Part shown: one piece after another, positions 1 through 9,090 of the stretch
How the letters are laid out: every line of letters starts with the position of its first letter
Position numbering within the stretch: the stretch's first letter is position 1
Origin: Marinobacterium jannaschii DSM 6295
GTDB lineage: Bacteria; Pseudomonadota; Gammaproteobacteria; Pseudomonadales; Balneatricaceae
DNA length: 64,000 nucleotides
Direction of reading: 5' to 3'
Assembly: GCF_000620085.1 (NCBI RefSeq)
Contig: NZ_JHVJ01000018.1
Coordinates: forward strand, 53,674 to 117,673
Made by a program: the position numbers and the translations under genes
Notes under the pieces: model-generated
Seen by the model: only the letters and a program-made list of their open reading frames with translations
The model's database searches: none
Told to the model about the DNA's origin: nothing

Positions 1-84
1 TCAGTACCGGAATCAGTACCGGAATCAGTACCGGAATCAGTACCGGAATCAGTGCCAGAATCAGTACCGGAATCAGTGCCGGAG
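1..84. repeat. 12-nt minisatellite, 7 units
   Basis: Seven head-to-tail copies of the 12-mer TCAGTACCGGAA begin at the window edge. Units 5 and 7 have single-base changes, so the array is not perfectly homogeneous. In the minus-strand gene it encodes a Ser-Gly-Thr-Asp tetrapeptide repeat. The array probably continues to the left of the window. Repeats of 12 nt change copy number without shifting the frame. Confidence 0.9.
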
Positions 85-2435
85 CCAACCTGAACCGTCA
101 GGATGTCCGACCAGTACTGATCGCCGGACGCGTGTCCGCCCAGCACCTGAATCTGATACTCACCTTCGGTTTCCGGGGTGTAGTCGAAGTTGTAGGGAGC
201 GTTGGCCCAGCCTGCCCATTTCCCGTTGATGTAGAGGTCCATGGCATTAAACAGGCCGGTGTAGCCATCGCCATTGGCGAAGATGCGGAACGGAGTCGCA
301 ACCTGCAGGTTATCGGTGCCGCCTTTGATCGCCAGGGTAATATTGTTGTCCTCCGGAGCCGGCCGTTCACTGAAGTCCTCTTTTGTAGTGACCGGGTCCG
401 GACTGGCGCCGGTGTAGCTGAAGTACCAGTCTTCCGCCGGCAGTGTTTCGCTGGCGATATCGGAGCCAAGCGAGGGCCAGCTGGCGGTGTTGTAGAACGA
501 CGGCGCGCTGTCGAGGAAATAGGACGCTGGTAGCGGTGAGTCCTCGTATCCGCTTTGCTGATCGGTTTTACCATTGAAATAGCTGTAGTTACCGTGCAGC
601 ACCATCGTAGATTCGTCGATGGTGTCTTCACCCTGATATCCCGGTACCCCCCAGACCTTGTCGATGCCCACTTCACCCTGGGTGATGTTGTTACCAATGA
701 TGTACTGGTAGTTGGAGTGGTCGCCCACCAGCAGTGATACGGTACGAATGCTGTTGCGCAACATCACATTGTCCGGACCGGTCGGCCCCCAGTAGTCACT
801 GATCAGCAGGTGCTGGCCGATATTGGACTCGAACAGGTTGGAGTATGCATAGTGGCCGTGCATCACGATGTCGGATGGAATCCAGTCACCGCCTATATCC
901 TGAAAGGGTTCGCGGGAATAGTTGTAGGCAAAGACGTTACCGTTGGCCCCGAGGTGGGCCATCATCGCCGTGGAGAGTTTGCGGAATGCGTTATTAATCG
1001 CCAGCGAACCGGACGTTCGCAGGGAGAATTCCACCGCGTAGCCGTGGCCGCCGGTACCGTAATCGCTGGCAACTTCAAAGTAGCTGTCGCGCACTTCTAC
1101 GTGGCGTGAGTGAGATGCACCAACGTGGCTGCGTGACGCAGAATGGGAGTGAACCCCTCTGACCCAGACGTTACTGCCGTAGTTGATGCGGATCATATTG
1201 GTATCGCTGGTGTCGGTACGGGTGATCTTAAAGTCTTCGAAGCCAACGCCGTTTACCATCTCAGCCGGTGCTGCCCAGATACCGTAGTCCGGGTCCATAT
1301 CGATACGGACCGGGTCGGCCAGGGTGATCCAGTCCCCGTCGATTATTTCGATCCGGGTAAAGTGGCCGATCAGGCGGCCAGCCCAGTACTGACGCCAGTC
1401 CGATTTGGTTTCGTGCAGGCTGGCGTTATAGCCCTGCACCAGCTCGATATAACCACCTTCGCTGAACTGTGCAGGATCGCTGACCCGAATACGCAAGGAG
1501 CCTTTAGTCGCTCCTTCCAGGATCTCCGGGTAACCATTGGCGGCGGTCACATACTGGTAGCCGCTACCGGAGCCGATCACCTTGAGGGCATCATCCTCAT
1601 GGTTGGCGATCAGCAGGGTTTTATCCATACCGGCGCCACGCAATACCACGCCCGCAGGGAGATCCAGGCCACTGTTCAGGTTGAAATCCCCTGCCGGGAC
1701 ATAAACAGCGCCGTTGCCGGAGATGCTGGCAATAGCATCTTTGAAGGCAGCGGCATCATCGCCGCCATCGTTTGCCACAGCGCCAAAATCCAGCACATTG
1801 GCCTGCACGGCGATGGCCGGAATACCGCCTTCAATACCCGCGTTCCATTCAGGAACCTGATGGCCGAACACATCGAGCATCCCGGTGAACAGCGGGCCGA
1901 TGTCGGTGCCGCTGTTCGCGCCGCTATCGCCATCGCCGGATCCGGTGTCGCCCGAGCCGGAATCACCGCCATCGCCGGAACCACCGCTGTCATCGCCACC
2001 GCCACCGTTATTTCCGCTTCCACCGCCGTTGTCACCGCCGCCAGTGCTGTCTGTGGTCTCGATAAGCAGCTCATCGGACCAGATATGTTGGCCGGATGAG
2101 TGGTTCCCGACCACCTTGAAGCGGTATTCCCCGCTATCAGCAAGCGTATAGCTGAACTCAAATGGCCCACTGGTCCAGGCCGTCCACTGGTCGTTGACAT
2201 AGAGGTCAACCGCGTAGAACTCACCGCCCAGGTGAGCGCCTTGTGCATTGAACTGCAGGCTATCGCCTGGCTGATAACCATCGCTATCACCCGTAAGAGT
2301 AAGCCATAGAGTATCGCTGCTCTGTTCCGTACTGATGCTGTTCAGCGCCGACTGACTGTCGGCCGCCTGCAGGATGGCGGGCTGGGAGAGAAAGAGAAGC
2401 AGGGTAATTGCTGTCGACCGGCTGATTCCATTCAC
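1..2435 (-). CDS. Secreted right-handed beta-helix (pectate-lyase-like) protein, C-terminus outside window
   Basis: This gene reads in from the right and runs off the left edge, with about 811 codons present. I start it at GTG 2435, which has GAGG 8 nt upstream and is followed by a signal peptide with a hydrophobic core and an LQAA-type cleavage site. After about 25 residues comes an Ig-like/carbohydrate-binding-type module (residues about 40-120). Next is a Gly/Ser/Asp linker of about 50 residues, then a domain beginning LDFGAVANDGGDDAAAF and VYVPAGDF. These match the entry motifs of the Pectate_lyase_3 beta-helix family. A second copy of the first module (shared features LYINGKWAGWA versus LYVNDQWTAWT, and a conserved WSD) follows the helix, then the SGTD repeat. 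It is probably an exported polysaccharide lyase or epimerase. The substrate cannot be read from sequence. Confidence 0.75.
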   Translation of the reverse strand, partial: MNGISRSTAITLLLFLSQPAILQAADSQSALNSISTEQSSDTLWLTLTGDSDGYQPGDSLQFNAQGAHLGGEFYAVDLYVNDQWTAWTSGPFEFSYTLADSGEYRFKVVGNHSSGQHIWSDELLIETTDSTGGGDNGGGSGNNGGGGDDSGGSGDGGDSGSGDTGSGDGDSGANSGTDIGPLFTGMLDVFGHQVPEWNAGIEGGIPAIAVQANVLDFGAVANDGGDDAAAFKDAIASISGNGAVYVPAGDFNLNSGLDLPAGVVLRGAGMDKTLLIANHEDDALKVIGSGSGYQYVTAANGYPEILEGATKGSLRIRVSDPAQFSEGGYIELVQGYNASLHETKSDWRQYWAGRLIGHFTRIEIIDGDWITLADPVRIDMDPDYGIWAAPAEMVNGVGFEDFKITRTDTSDTNMIRINYGSNVWVRGVHSHSASRSHVGASHSRHVEVRDSYFEVASDYGTGGHGYAVEFSLRTSGSLAINNAFRKLSTAMMAHLGANGNVFAYNYSREPFQDIGGDWIPSDIVMHGHYAYSNLFESNIGQHLLISDYWGPTGPDNVMLRNSIRTVSLLVGDHSNYQYIIGNNITQGEVGIDKVWGVPGYQGEDTIDESTMVLHGNYSYFNGKTDQQSGYEDSPLPASYFLDSAPSFYNTASWPSLGSDIASETLPAEDWYFSYTGASPDPVTTKEDFSERPAPEDNNITLAIKGGTDNLQVATPFRIFANGDGYTGLFNAMDLYINGKWAGWANAPYNFDYTPETEGEYQIQVLGGHASGDQYWSDILTVQVGSGTDSGTDSGTDSGTDSGTDSGTDSGT

Positions 2436-2490
2436 TGTAAAAACCTCACTAAGTAAAATGTCGTAGTAATGATAGTTCTTTTTACCTAAT

Positions 2491-2508
2491 TTAAAACAAC
2501 TGTTTTAA
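2491..2508. promoter_or_regulatory. Perfect 8-2-8 inverted repeat upstream of the beta-helix gene
   Basis: TTAAAACA-AC-TGTTTTAA is a perfect dyad 56 nt upstream of the GTG start of the beta-helix protein. It lies in the AT-rich gap 2436-2788, which holds no gene. Size and position fit an operator for a dimeric repressor. I do not recognise the protein that would bind it. The gap must also hold the promoters of both divergent genes. Confidence 0.4.
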
Positions 2509-2788
2509 GTCTGAAACCATTTACGGGCCTTCAGCGTCTGCTGTCAATTTGTTGAATAATCAATAAGATATCGTCGGCTTAATAGAAGAGGTCGATAATT
2601 TGTGCTGATATCCGCCGAAAATGCAGTTAAAGCTGAGAATGTTGTTTCGGAGCCTTAAGCTGCGAGCGCATAAATTCGGTTGCGACTATCAATAAATTTC
2701 ATGTTCAATGGTTAACCAGCTGTAGCCGGCGCAGCCCGACCGATGTCCTGGCCAGCCGGCAGAACCTGAAATGGAAGGAGTTGAGGAT

Positions 2789-3427
2789 ATGGAGCAGATT
2801 CTTGTATATGCCGATTCGCTGAGCTGGGGCATTATCCCGCAGAGCCGGCAGCGTCAGCCTTTTGACCGGCGCTGGCCGGGTGTGATGGAAAGCGAACTGC
2901 TGAGTCAGGGCCTGAAGGTGCGGGTGATCGAAAACTGTCTGAATGGACGCCGCTCGGCCTGGTCCGATCCGTTTAAAGCGGGCCGTGACGGGTCCGAGGG
3001 GCTGGCGCAGGTGATCGAGATGCACTCGCCGCTAAAGCTGGTGATTATCATGCTGGGACATAATGACTTTCAGAATACTCATGATAATGATGTCTGGTTA
3101 TCCGCCCAAGGCATTGCCAAGCTGATCGGCATTATCCGTCAGGCACCCATCGAGCCTGGCATGCCGGTGCCGGAGATTCTGGTGATCGCCCCTCCGCAAA
3201 TCATGCAGCCAAAAGGCGCAATAGCGCCTAAATTCTCCGGTGCAGCAGCCCGTATGCAGGGCTATGCCGAGGCACTGGCAGCCATGACGGCAGACCAGGG
3301 TGTCGACTTTTTCGACAGTAACAGCCTGCTTGGGCCGAGTCAGGTGGATGGCATCCATCTTGATGAAGCGCAGCATCCGCTGTTGGGCCGGGCTGTGGCG
3401 GCACGGCTGCGAGAGCGTTTCTTCTAG
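2789..3427 (+). CDS. SGNH/GDSL-family hydrolase
   Basis: A cytoplasmic esterase or acyltransferase of the SGNH superfamily, 212 residues with no signal peptide. Block I is YADSLSWG near the N-terminus, where Ser is the nucleophile in place of the usual GDS. Block III is LGHND, with His where most members have Thr. Block V is DGIHLD close to the C-terminus and supplies the Asp/His pair. The order resembles the arylesterase/acyltransferase branch typified by the mycobacterial MsAcT enzyme. An ATG six codons upstream has no ribosome binding site, whereas 2789 follows GGAGTTGAGG closely, so I use 2789. It stands alone on the plus strand. The substrate is unknown. Confidence 0.85.
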   Translation: MEQILVYADSLSWGIIPQSRQRQPFDRRWPGVMESELLSQGLKVRVIENCLNGRRSAWSDPFKAGRDGSEGLAQVIEMHSPLKLVIIMLGHNDFQNTHDNDVWLSAQGIAKLIGIIRQAPIEPGMPVPEILVIAPPQIMQPKGAIAPKFSGAAARMQGYAEALAAMTADQGVDFFDSNSLLGPSQVDGIHLDEAQHPLLGRAVAARLRERFF

Positions 3428-3757
3428 ATATTTCGCTTGATCGCGATCGCGGATATTAAGCTGCCTGCCGGCGGGGCATGGCGTTCTGCCCCGGTGACAG
3501 CAGCGCTGGAACGCCTGACCGCGAAGTGCGGATGATTGCGACAGCGGTCATTTGAGACTATACCTGTTGTGATCCTGATCGATGGTTCAATAATCGTAAT
3601 GCCGGTGCCGTTGTTCGCGTCAGGAGGATTCTTTTCCTGATTCCTTTCGGGATTCTGTCCGGGTGCCTGCCCGGTTGCCGATGCAAGCCGGCCAGGTCTC
3701 TCCTGAGCACACCCAGTGCCAAGTCAGCCCGTTGTCGTTTCCCCGCGGAGGTAAACC
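3428..3757. other. Intergenic gap, nothing recognised
   Basis: 330 nt between two plus-strand genes. I found no credible coding frame, no RNA gene and no strong terminator hairpin. It presumably holds the promoter of the downstream DUF1326 gene. Confidence 0.6.
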
Positions 3758-4396
3758 ATGAGTATGACCGAATGGCAGGTCGAGGGGCTGGAGTTTGGCG
3801 TCTGTAACTGCGCCTTTGGCGGCCCCTGTCAATTTGAAGCCTTGCCCACAGAGGGACATTGTCATGGATTTGAAGTGGTGCATATTGAGAAAGGGCATTT
3901 TGCCAGTGTGGATCTGAGTGGTCTGAATATTGCGTTGCTCTATGAGTGGCCGGGACCGGTCTTTGAAGGCCAGGGGGCGATGCAGGCGGTGATCGACCTG
4001 CGGGCCAGCGAGGCTCAGCGTAATGCGCTGGAGTGTATTCTGCATGGCGGGGAAACCGAAGACGCCGCGACCCACTGGTGGCTGTTTCGGGCCATGAGTA
4101 AGACTGTCTACAAGACGCTCTATCGCAGGATCGATTTCAGCTGTGATATTGAGGCGCACACAGCCCGGGTTGTGATCCCCGCAGTACTGGTGGCGACCGG
4201 CGCCCCCCTTAAGTCGCCGGCCACAGTTGAAAAACCGTCGATGCAGCATCAGGCCGCCGCAGGCTCTGAGTATGCCGCCGCCGAGATGGGGGCGGGCAGT
4301 GTGCAGTCGGAGGGACCAATCCGGCTCGATATCAGTAACCGCTATGGGCAGTTTAACCGTCTGCGGCATAACGGCCACGGCATCATCCGGCGTTGA
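3758..4396 (+). CDS. DUF1326 domain protein
   Basis: 212 residues matching the DUF1326 family. The characteristic N-terminal Cys-rich block is visible: CNCAFGGPC, then a Cys-His pair (GHCHGF) about 20 residues on. The spacing suggests metal binding. The start is well supported by GGAGG a few bases before ATG. Family members are often paired with a DUF2182 membrane protein. No such partner is present on either side here, so the protein is orphaned from its usual context. The last 40 residues are Ala/Gly-rich and look less conserved. Function is unknown, and I do not assign one beyond the family. Confidence 0.75.
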   Translation: MSMTEWQVEGLEFGVCNCAFGGPCQFEALPTEGHCHGFEVVHIEKGHFASVDLSGLNIALLYEWPGPVFEGQGAMQAVIDLRASEAQRNALECILHGGETEDAATHWWLFRAMSKTVYKTLYRRIDFSCDIEAHTARVVIPAVLVATGAPLKSPATVEKPSMQHQAAAGSEYAAAEMGAGSVQSEGPIRLDISNRYGQFNRLRHNGHGIIRR

Positions 4397-4662
4397 AGCG
4401 GCCGGTGCGGACAGGTCGCCAGGTTATCGGTCTGATTGCCGGGCTGGCTCCCTGCCTGCTTCTGTGAATGTATCTGTGACCGCTCCGGCTTCTCGCTGAT
4501 CAGCTCGCTGCAGGGGATCTTATTGCGGCTGGCGTATGAATGCTGGTATTGGGTTAGCTTTTATCGGTATAGCTTTGGTGATTAAAGACCAGCCGGATAT
4601 TTCCATAACGCTATCCTTCAGCCGCCACCAGAGTAACGCAATAGATCACAGGAGAGAATCGC

Positions 4663-5148
4663 TTGAGCCCAGACCGAATCGATGCCGTTATCATCCGAGC
4701 GGCTTGTGCCGCGGATGCTGATGCCTTAACCCGGCTCTATCTGTCGGCGCGACGGACGTTGCTCTCCTATGCACCGCTGGCACACGACGATGCCGCAGTC
4801 GCCTACTGGATGGCACAGATACTGATTCCACAGGCTGATGTCAGGGTTGCTGAGCAGGATGGTCAAGTGGTGGGCTTTTATGCTTTGTCTGAAGATGAGC
4901 AGGGCGGCTGGCTGGATCAGCTCTACCTGTTACCAAGTCGCACCGGAGAAGGACTTGGGACAGGGCTGCTGGAACATGCACTGCAGCATGCGACCTATCC
5001 GCTGCGGCTCTTTACCTTTCAGCAAAACTCCATTGCCCGGGCCCTCTACGAGAAACATGGCTTTATCGCCCGGAGTTTCAGCGATGGGCGCAATAATGAG
5101 GAGGGCGTACCGGATATTCTCTATCGGAAAGAGATGAAAGCGGATTAG
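4663..5148 (+). CDS. GNAT-family N-acetyltransferase
   Basis: 161 residues with the Gcn5-related fold order: an N-terminal IIRAACAADADAL strand-helix, a central VVGFYALSE strand, then the acetyl-CoA loop. Motif A is seen as LDQLYLLPSRTGEGLGTGLL, the Q/RxxGxG/A pyrophosphate loop in the form R-T-G-E-G-L-G. The C-terminal part FTFQQNSIARALYEKHGF is typical of the family. The start is a TTG codon, chosen because GGAGAG lies 6 nt upstream and no ATG fits. Its stop codon overlaps the stop of the convergent NYN gene. The acceptor substrate is unknown. Confidence 0.85.
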   Translation: MSPDRIDAVIIRAACAADADALTRLYLSARRTLLSYAPLAHDDAAVAYWMAQILIPQADVRVAEQDGQVVGFYALSEDEQGGWLDQLYLLPSRTGEGLGTGLLEHALQHATYPLRLFTFQQNSIARALYEKHGFIARSFSDGRNNEEGVPDILYRKEMKAD

Positions 5149-5636
5149 AGCAGCAGTTTTTCGTCGATTGCGTTGAAGAAGCTGGCGGCGTCGATCAGTG
5201 AATTGGCGGTCAGGGCCGGTACGCCGTAGGCTTCGGCGAAGACGCCGTACTTGTCCCGCACCTTCTTCAGCAGCAGATCAAAGTCGCCATCCCCCGAGAG
5301 CAGGATTACCCGGTCGACCATGGGGGCGGTCTCCAGCAGGTCGATGGTGATACCGACATCCCAGTCGCCCTTGGCGGAGCCGTCGCTGCGCTGGATATAG
5401 GGCTTCAGGCGCACTTCAAAGCCGATCTGACGCAGGGCGTTCTGAAATTTCCGCTGACCTTCGTCGCCACGGTCGATCGCATAGGCAAAGGCGGTGACGA
5501 TGTCGCCCTCACGGCTGATCTGCTGCCACAGCTTGCGGTAGTTAAACTGGCGGCCGTAGGCCTGGCGGCAGGTGTAGTAGATATTCTGCACATCGACAAA
5601 GATAGCGATGCGGTCGGCGCGGCGGTTGTCGGTCAT
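5145..5636 (-). CDS. NYN domain protein (LabA/DUF88-type putative ribonuclease)
   Basis: 163 residues forming a single NYN (PIN-like) domain. The acidic residues of the family are visible: IFVDVQNIYY at the N-terminus (first Asp plus Asn), GDWDVGITIDLLE in the middle, and LLSGDGDFDLLL, the hallmark SGDGDF motif. These acidic positions coordinate divalent metal in PIN/NYN nucleases. RNA is the likely substrate, by family. It lies downstream of rhlE in the same direction but beyond a strong terminator, so it probably has its own promoter. Its TAA overlaps the TAG of the convergent GNAT gene. Confidence 0.85.
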   Translation of the reverse strand: MTDNRRADRIAIFVDVQNIYYTCRQAYGRQFNYRKLWQQISREGDIVTAFAYAIDRGDEGQRKFQNALRQIGFEVRLKPYIQRSDGSAKGDWDVGITIDLLETAPMVDRVILLSGDGDFDLLLKKVRDKYGVFAEAYGVPALTANSLIDAASFFNAIDEKLLL

Positions 5637-5661
5637 AAGCGGATCGGTGAGCTTTTAGGGC

Positions 5662-5694
5662 AAAAAAACGCCGGGCTTTGCGGGGCCCGGCGTT
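5662..5694 (-). terminator. Rho-independent terminator of rhlE
   Basis: On the minus strand a 10-bp stem AACGCCGGGC/GCCCGGCGTT is followed directly by a run of seven T. It begins 5 nt after the rhlE stop codon. Confidence 0.92.
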
Positions 5695-5698
5695 GCTG

Positions 5699-7144
5699 TT
5701 ATGTAGCCTGAGAAGCCGGACTGCGGCGAGGCTGGCTGTTACGGCCCTGACCATTACCTCTGGCCTGAGCATTACCCTGGGTCTTTGGCCTGGCGCTCCG
5801 GTTGCCGTTTGCGTTGTTACGCTGCTGGCCACGGCCTTCGCCGTTACCCTGAGGCTTGGCCTGAGCGTTCGCGGACGAGCGACGACGTCTTGGCTTATTT
5901 TCGTTGCCGTTGCCGTTGCCGTTGCCACGGCCAGCCGCGGCCTGTTTTGGCTTTTTCGCAGCGCCGTTGCCTTTAGGGATACGCTGGCCCAGACGGGACT
6001 GGGGCAGGCTCTCTACCGGCTCAAAGCCACTGATCATCGAGCGTTCCAGCAGCTGGTTGGTCAGGCGTTCGATGCCGGCCAGCAGCTTGAACTCTTCGGC
6101 ACAGACCAGGGAGACCGCGTGGCCGCTGGCACCGGCACGGCCGGTACGACCGATACGGTGAACGTAGTCTTCGGCCACGTTTGGCAGTTCGTAGTTAACC
6201 ACCTGTGGCAGCTGATCGATATCCAGGCCGCGGGCGGCAATATCGGTGGCAACCAGGGTGCGGATTGCACCGCTCTTAAAGTCGGCCAGTGCCTTGGTGC
6301 GGGCACCCTGACTCTTGTTGCCGTGGATGGCGGCCGCTTTGATACCGGCACCTTCCAGATGACGGGTCAGGCGGTTGGCACCGTGCTTGGTCTTGGTGAA
6401 GACCAGTACCTGCTGCCATTTGTGATCTTCGATCAGCTGGGTCAGCAGGGCCGGCTTACGCTTCTTGTCCACCGGATGCACCATCTGTTCGACGGTCTTA
6501 GCGGTGGCATTACGAGGGGTAACCGAGATCTCTACCGGATCGTTCACCAGCCCTTTGGCCAGAGAACGGATCTCATTGGAAAATGTCGCGGAGAACAGCA
6601 GGTTCTGGCGCTGCTTTGGCAGAACTGCCAGAATCTTACGGATATCGTGGATAAAGCCCATATCCAGCATACGGTCGGCTTCATCCAGTACCAGTACTTC
6701 CAGCTGATCAAACTTGACGGCTTTCTGGTTATACAGGTCCAGCAGACGGCCCGGCGTGGCGACCAGTACATCGGTGCCACGGCGCAACTTGGTGATCTGC
6801 GGGTTAATCTTGACGCCACCAAACACTACGGCAGAGCGCAGCGGCAGGTTCTTACCGTAAGTGGTGACACTTTCGGCAACCTGAGCGGCCAGCTCGCGGG
6901 TAGGAGTCAGTACCAGCGCACGTACCTGGGTCGGTTTCGCCAGCGCGCCTTTAGACAGAATCTCCAGCAGGGGCAGGGTGAAACCCGCTGTCTTGCCGGT
7001 ACCGGTCTGTGCTGCTGCCATCACGTCCTTGCCTTCGATGACTGAAGGGATAGCCTTTAACTGAATGGGAGAAGGTGTCTCGTAGCCCTGTTCTGCAACG
7101 GCTTCAAGGATCGGGGCGGATAACCCCAGGGAGGCAAAGCTCAT
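5699..7144 (-). CDS. rhlE: DEAD-box ATP-dependent RNA helicase RhlE
   Basis: 481 residues containing the complete DEAD-box motif set in order: Q motif GYETPSPIQ, motif I AQTGTGKT, Ia PTRELA, Ib TPGR, motif II DEAD, motif III SAT, motif [12 protein letters not shown], motif [12 protein letters not shown]. The tail of about 110 residues is low-complexity (Asn, Gly, Arg, Gln, Pro) and is a basic RNA-binding extension, as in other RhlE proteins. The frame stays open for 44 codons upstream. I start at MSFASLGLS because RhlE homologues begin this way. It unwinds structured RNA in ribosome assembly and RNA decay. It is a single-gene unit with its own terminator. Confidence 0.95.
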   Translation of the reverse strand: MSFASLGLSAPILEAVAEQGYETPSPIQLKAIPSVIEGKDVMAAAQTGTGKTAGFTLPLLEILSKGALAKPTQVRALVLTPTRELAAQVAESVTTYGKNLPLRSAVVFGGVKINPQITKLRRGTDVLVATPGRLLDLYNQKAVKFDQLEVLVLDEADRMLDMGFIHDIRKILAVLPKQRQNLLFSATFSNEIRSLAKGLVNDPVEISVTPRNATAKTVEQMVHPVDKKRKPALLTQLIEDHKWQQVLVFTKTKHGANRLTRHLEGAGIKAAAIHGNKSQGARTKALADFKSGAIRTLVATDIAARGLDIDQLPQVVNYELPNVAEDYVHRIGRTGRAGASGHAVSLVCAEEFKLLAGIERLTNQLLERSMISGFEPVESLPQSRLGQRIPKGNGAAKKPKQAAAGRGNGNGNGNENKPRRRRSSANAQAKPQGNGEGRGQQRNNANGNRSARPKTQGNAQARGNGQGRNSQPRRSPASQAT

Positions 7145-7362
7145 AAACGGTTGATTCTCTAGATAATGACATAAGAAAGCCGTGACCCGGTGAAGGGACA
7201 CGGCGCGGGTGGAGCTTACCGTATCTGGCGGGTGGTTGCGACTTGAAACATGTAAAACTGTACAAAAAGTCATCAATTTCTGCGAAGAGATGAACTTTCA
7301 CTCATCGATACCGGTCAGTGTAGGGTTAGCAAATGCTCAATCAACCGATCGAAGGAATGAAA

Positions 7363-7815
7363 ATGAAGAGACTGACCGTAGCGCTGTTGTTGTCTGCCCT
7401 GATCGCCCTGCCCGCACAGGCGGCGGAAGGGATGACCGATGTTGCCAGCGCCCATGATGTGGAAACCACCGCTGACCGCTTCGAGCAGGTGCTGAAGAAG
7501 AAAGGCATGACGATATTTAACCGCCTGCGCCACTCCGAAGGGGCTTCTAAAGTAGGTATCGAACTGCGGGATACCCAGCTGGTAATCTTTGGTAATCCCA
7601 AGGTGGGATCGCCATTAATGAAATGTGCCCAGAGCGTGGCGATCGACCTGCCACAGAAGGCACTGATCTGGCAGGACCCGGCCGGGCAAACCTATATCAG
7701 CTATAACGATCCGCAATACCTGAAACAGCGTCACAATATTCAGGGCTGCGACAAGGTGCTGGGCAAGGTGACCAAGGCGCTGGCCGGTATGAGTCAGGCC
7801 GCGGCGGCTGAGTAA
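7363..7815 (+). CDS. Exported DUF302 protein
   Basis: About 150 residues after choosing ATG 7363, which has GAAGGA upstream and gives a clean signal peptide (MKRLTVALLLSALIALPAQA). In-frame ATGs at 7333 and 7357 would place extra residues ahead of the signal. The mature part matches DUF302, with GIELRDTQLVIFGNPKVG, then SVAIDLPQKALIWQD and a YNDPQYL block. DUF302 proteins are small periplasmic proteins of unknown biochemical role. It is divergent from rhlE and stands alone. Confidence 0.85.
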   Translation: MKRLTVALLLSALIALPAQAAEGMTDVASAHDVETTADRFEQVLKKKGMTIFNRLRHSEGASKVGIELRDTQLVIFGNPKVGSPLMKCAQSVAIDLPQKALIWQDPAGQTYISYNDPQYLKQRHNIQGCDKVLGKVTKALAGMSQAAAAE

Positions 7816-7871
7816 GTCCGCCTGGCGGTCGCCGGGTGCAGCCAGAGACCACAATAAAAAAGGAGCGTGAA

Positions 7872-8291
7872 ATGAGTGAGGCCAAAGTGCGGGGCAGCTG
7901 TCTGTGCGGCGATGTGCAGTACGAGATCGATGGCAACCTGGGGATCTTCCAATACTGCCACTGTTCCCGCTGTCGCAAGTTTACCGGGGCTGCCTACGGC
8001 GCCAACCTGTTTACCCGACCTGAGCTGTTTCGCTGGCTTAGCGGGGAAGCACGGATCAGTCGCTATGAGCCGGAAGACAGTAAGCACTTTGCCACCTGCT
8101 TCTGTAACCGTTGTGGATCGTCGCTGCCCTGGCTGACCAAGACCGCCAAGACCATCGTTATACCCGCCGGCACCCTGGATGATGATCCGGGCCTGACTCC
8201 GAGTCAGAATATCTTCTGTGCCTCCGGTGCGGACTGGTACCGGCCGGTGGAGGAGCTGCCGCAGTTTGATGAGATGCCGCCGCGCAAATAA
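7872..8291 (+). CDS. GFA/CENP-V family zinc protein
   Basis: 139 residues of the glutathione-dependent formaldehyde-activating (GFA)/CENP-V fold. Zinc ligands are visible: GSCLCGDVQY (CxC), CHCSRCRKFTGAAYG (CxCxxC, the family signature) and CFCNRCGSS. ATG 7872 follows AGGAG, so the 12 codons open upstream are untranslated leader. Members bind two zinc ions. Some carry out glutathione S-hydroxymethyl transfer, but most have no proven activity, so function should be left open. The next gene starts 14 nt downstream, which suggests cotranscription. Confidence 0.87.
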   Translation: MSEAKVRGSCLCGDVQYEIDGNLGIFQYCHCSRCRKFTGAAYGANLFTRPELFRWLSGEARISRYEPEDSKHFATCFCNRCGSSLPWLTKTAKTIVIPAGTLDDDPGLTPSQNIFCASGADWYRPVEELPQFDEMPPRK

Positions 8292-8305
8292 CAGGCAGCG
8301 CCGTT

Positions 8306-9076
8306 ATGATCACCTTCAGTAAGTGTAATCCGCTGCCGGGCAGCGACAGCCTGAGCTGCGAAGCCGCAGGGCTGGAGCTGCTGCGCAGCGTTTTGTGCCA
8401 GTCAGGCAATAACCTGCTGCGGGTCCCGCAGCTGATCTCGCAATCGCCGGATCAGCTGCAGCTACAGGCGATCAGCCGCTGCGCGGCTTCGGCCAGGCAG
8501 ATGGCCCGGTTGGGGCGCGGGCTGGCGCTGTTGCATCGGTTGCCTCAGGCCCGCTATGGGCTGGCGCAGGATAACTATATCGGCCTCAATCCCCAACCCA
8601 ATGGCCTGAGCGACAACTGGGGCGAATTCTTCGTAACCCGGCGGCTGGAGTATCAGCTCGGACTGATCGCTGACGCCGCGTTGCGGCAGGGCTTCAGTGC
8701 CCGGCTGGCGGCCTGCAAGGTGACGCTGACCGGCTATCTTAACCGGTACTGCGAGCAGCCCTCGTTGTTGCACGGTGACCTCTGGTCGGGCAATGTGCTG
8801 TTCGATAGCGAGGATGTCTGGCTGATCGATCCGGCGGTCTACTGCGGTGACCGCGAAGCAGATATTGCCATGACCGAACTGTTCGGGGGCTTCAGCGCTG
8901 TCTTCTATGCGGCTTACGATGCTGAATATCCCCGTTCCGAGGTCTATCCAGCCAAGCGCACAATCTATAACCTTTATCACTATCTCAACCACTACAACCT
9001 GTTTGGCAGTGGCTATCTGGCTGCCTGCCAGCGCGGATTTGAGCAACTTCCCGGGTTAATCGATCACGCCGGCTGA
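8306..9076 (+). CDS. Fructosamine-kinase-like protein, short N-terminus
   Basis: 256 residues related to fructosamine/ketosamine-3-kinases (YniA/FN3K, aminoglycoside phosphotransferase fold). The catalytic loop LLHGDLWSGNVLF and the metal-binding LIDPAVYCGDREADIAM are intact. The C-terminal YNLYHYLNHYNLFGSGYL signature is also clear. The protein begins at TFSKCN, which aligns with the family's FVK lysine strand. The usual first 25-30 residues, including the Gly-rich nucleotide loop, are therefore absent. The frame is closed upstream by two adjacent stop codons, so no longer start exists. No clear ribosome binding site precedes the ATG. It is either a degenerate copy or a divergent member. Confidence 0.75.
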   Translation: MITFSKCNPLPGSDSLSCEAAGLELLRSVLCQSGNNLLRVPQLISQSPDQLQLQAISRCAASARQMARLGRGLALLHRLPQARYGLAQDNYIGLNPQPNGLSDNWGEFFVTRRLEYQLGLIADAALRQGFSARLAACKVTLTGYLNRYCEQPSLLHGDLWSGNVLFDSEDVWLIDPAVYCGDREADIAMTELFGGFSAVFYAAYDAEYPRSEVYPAKRTIYNLYHYLNHYNLFGSGYLAACQRGFEQLPGLIDHAG

Positions 9077-9090
9077 ATTAGGGACCCTTT

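Noticed and set aside
98-697. Long minus-strand frame over the beta-helix gene
   Set aside because: It is out of frame with the protein that has signal peptide and family motifs; its product is low-complexity Arg/Thr/Ser-rich.
3430-3460. TTGATCGCGATCGC considered as an FNR box
   Set aside because: Only one half-site matches; the other half is broken.
7145-7276. 44-codon N-terminal extension of RhlE
   Set aside because: No ribosome site, and RhlE proteins start at the MSFASLGLS position.
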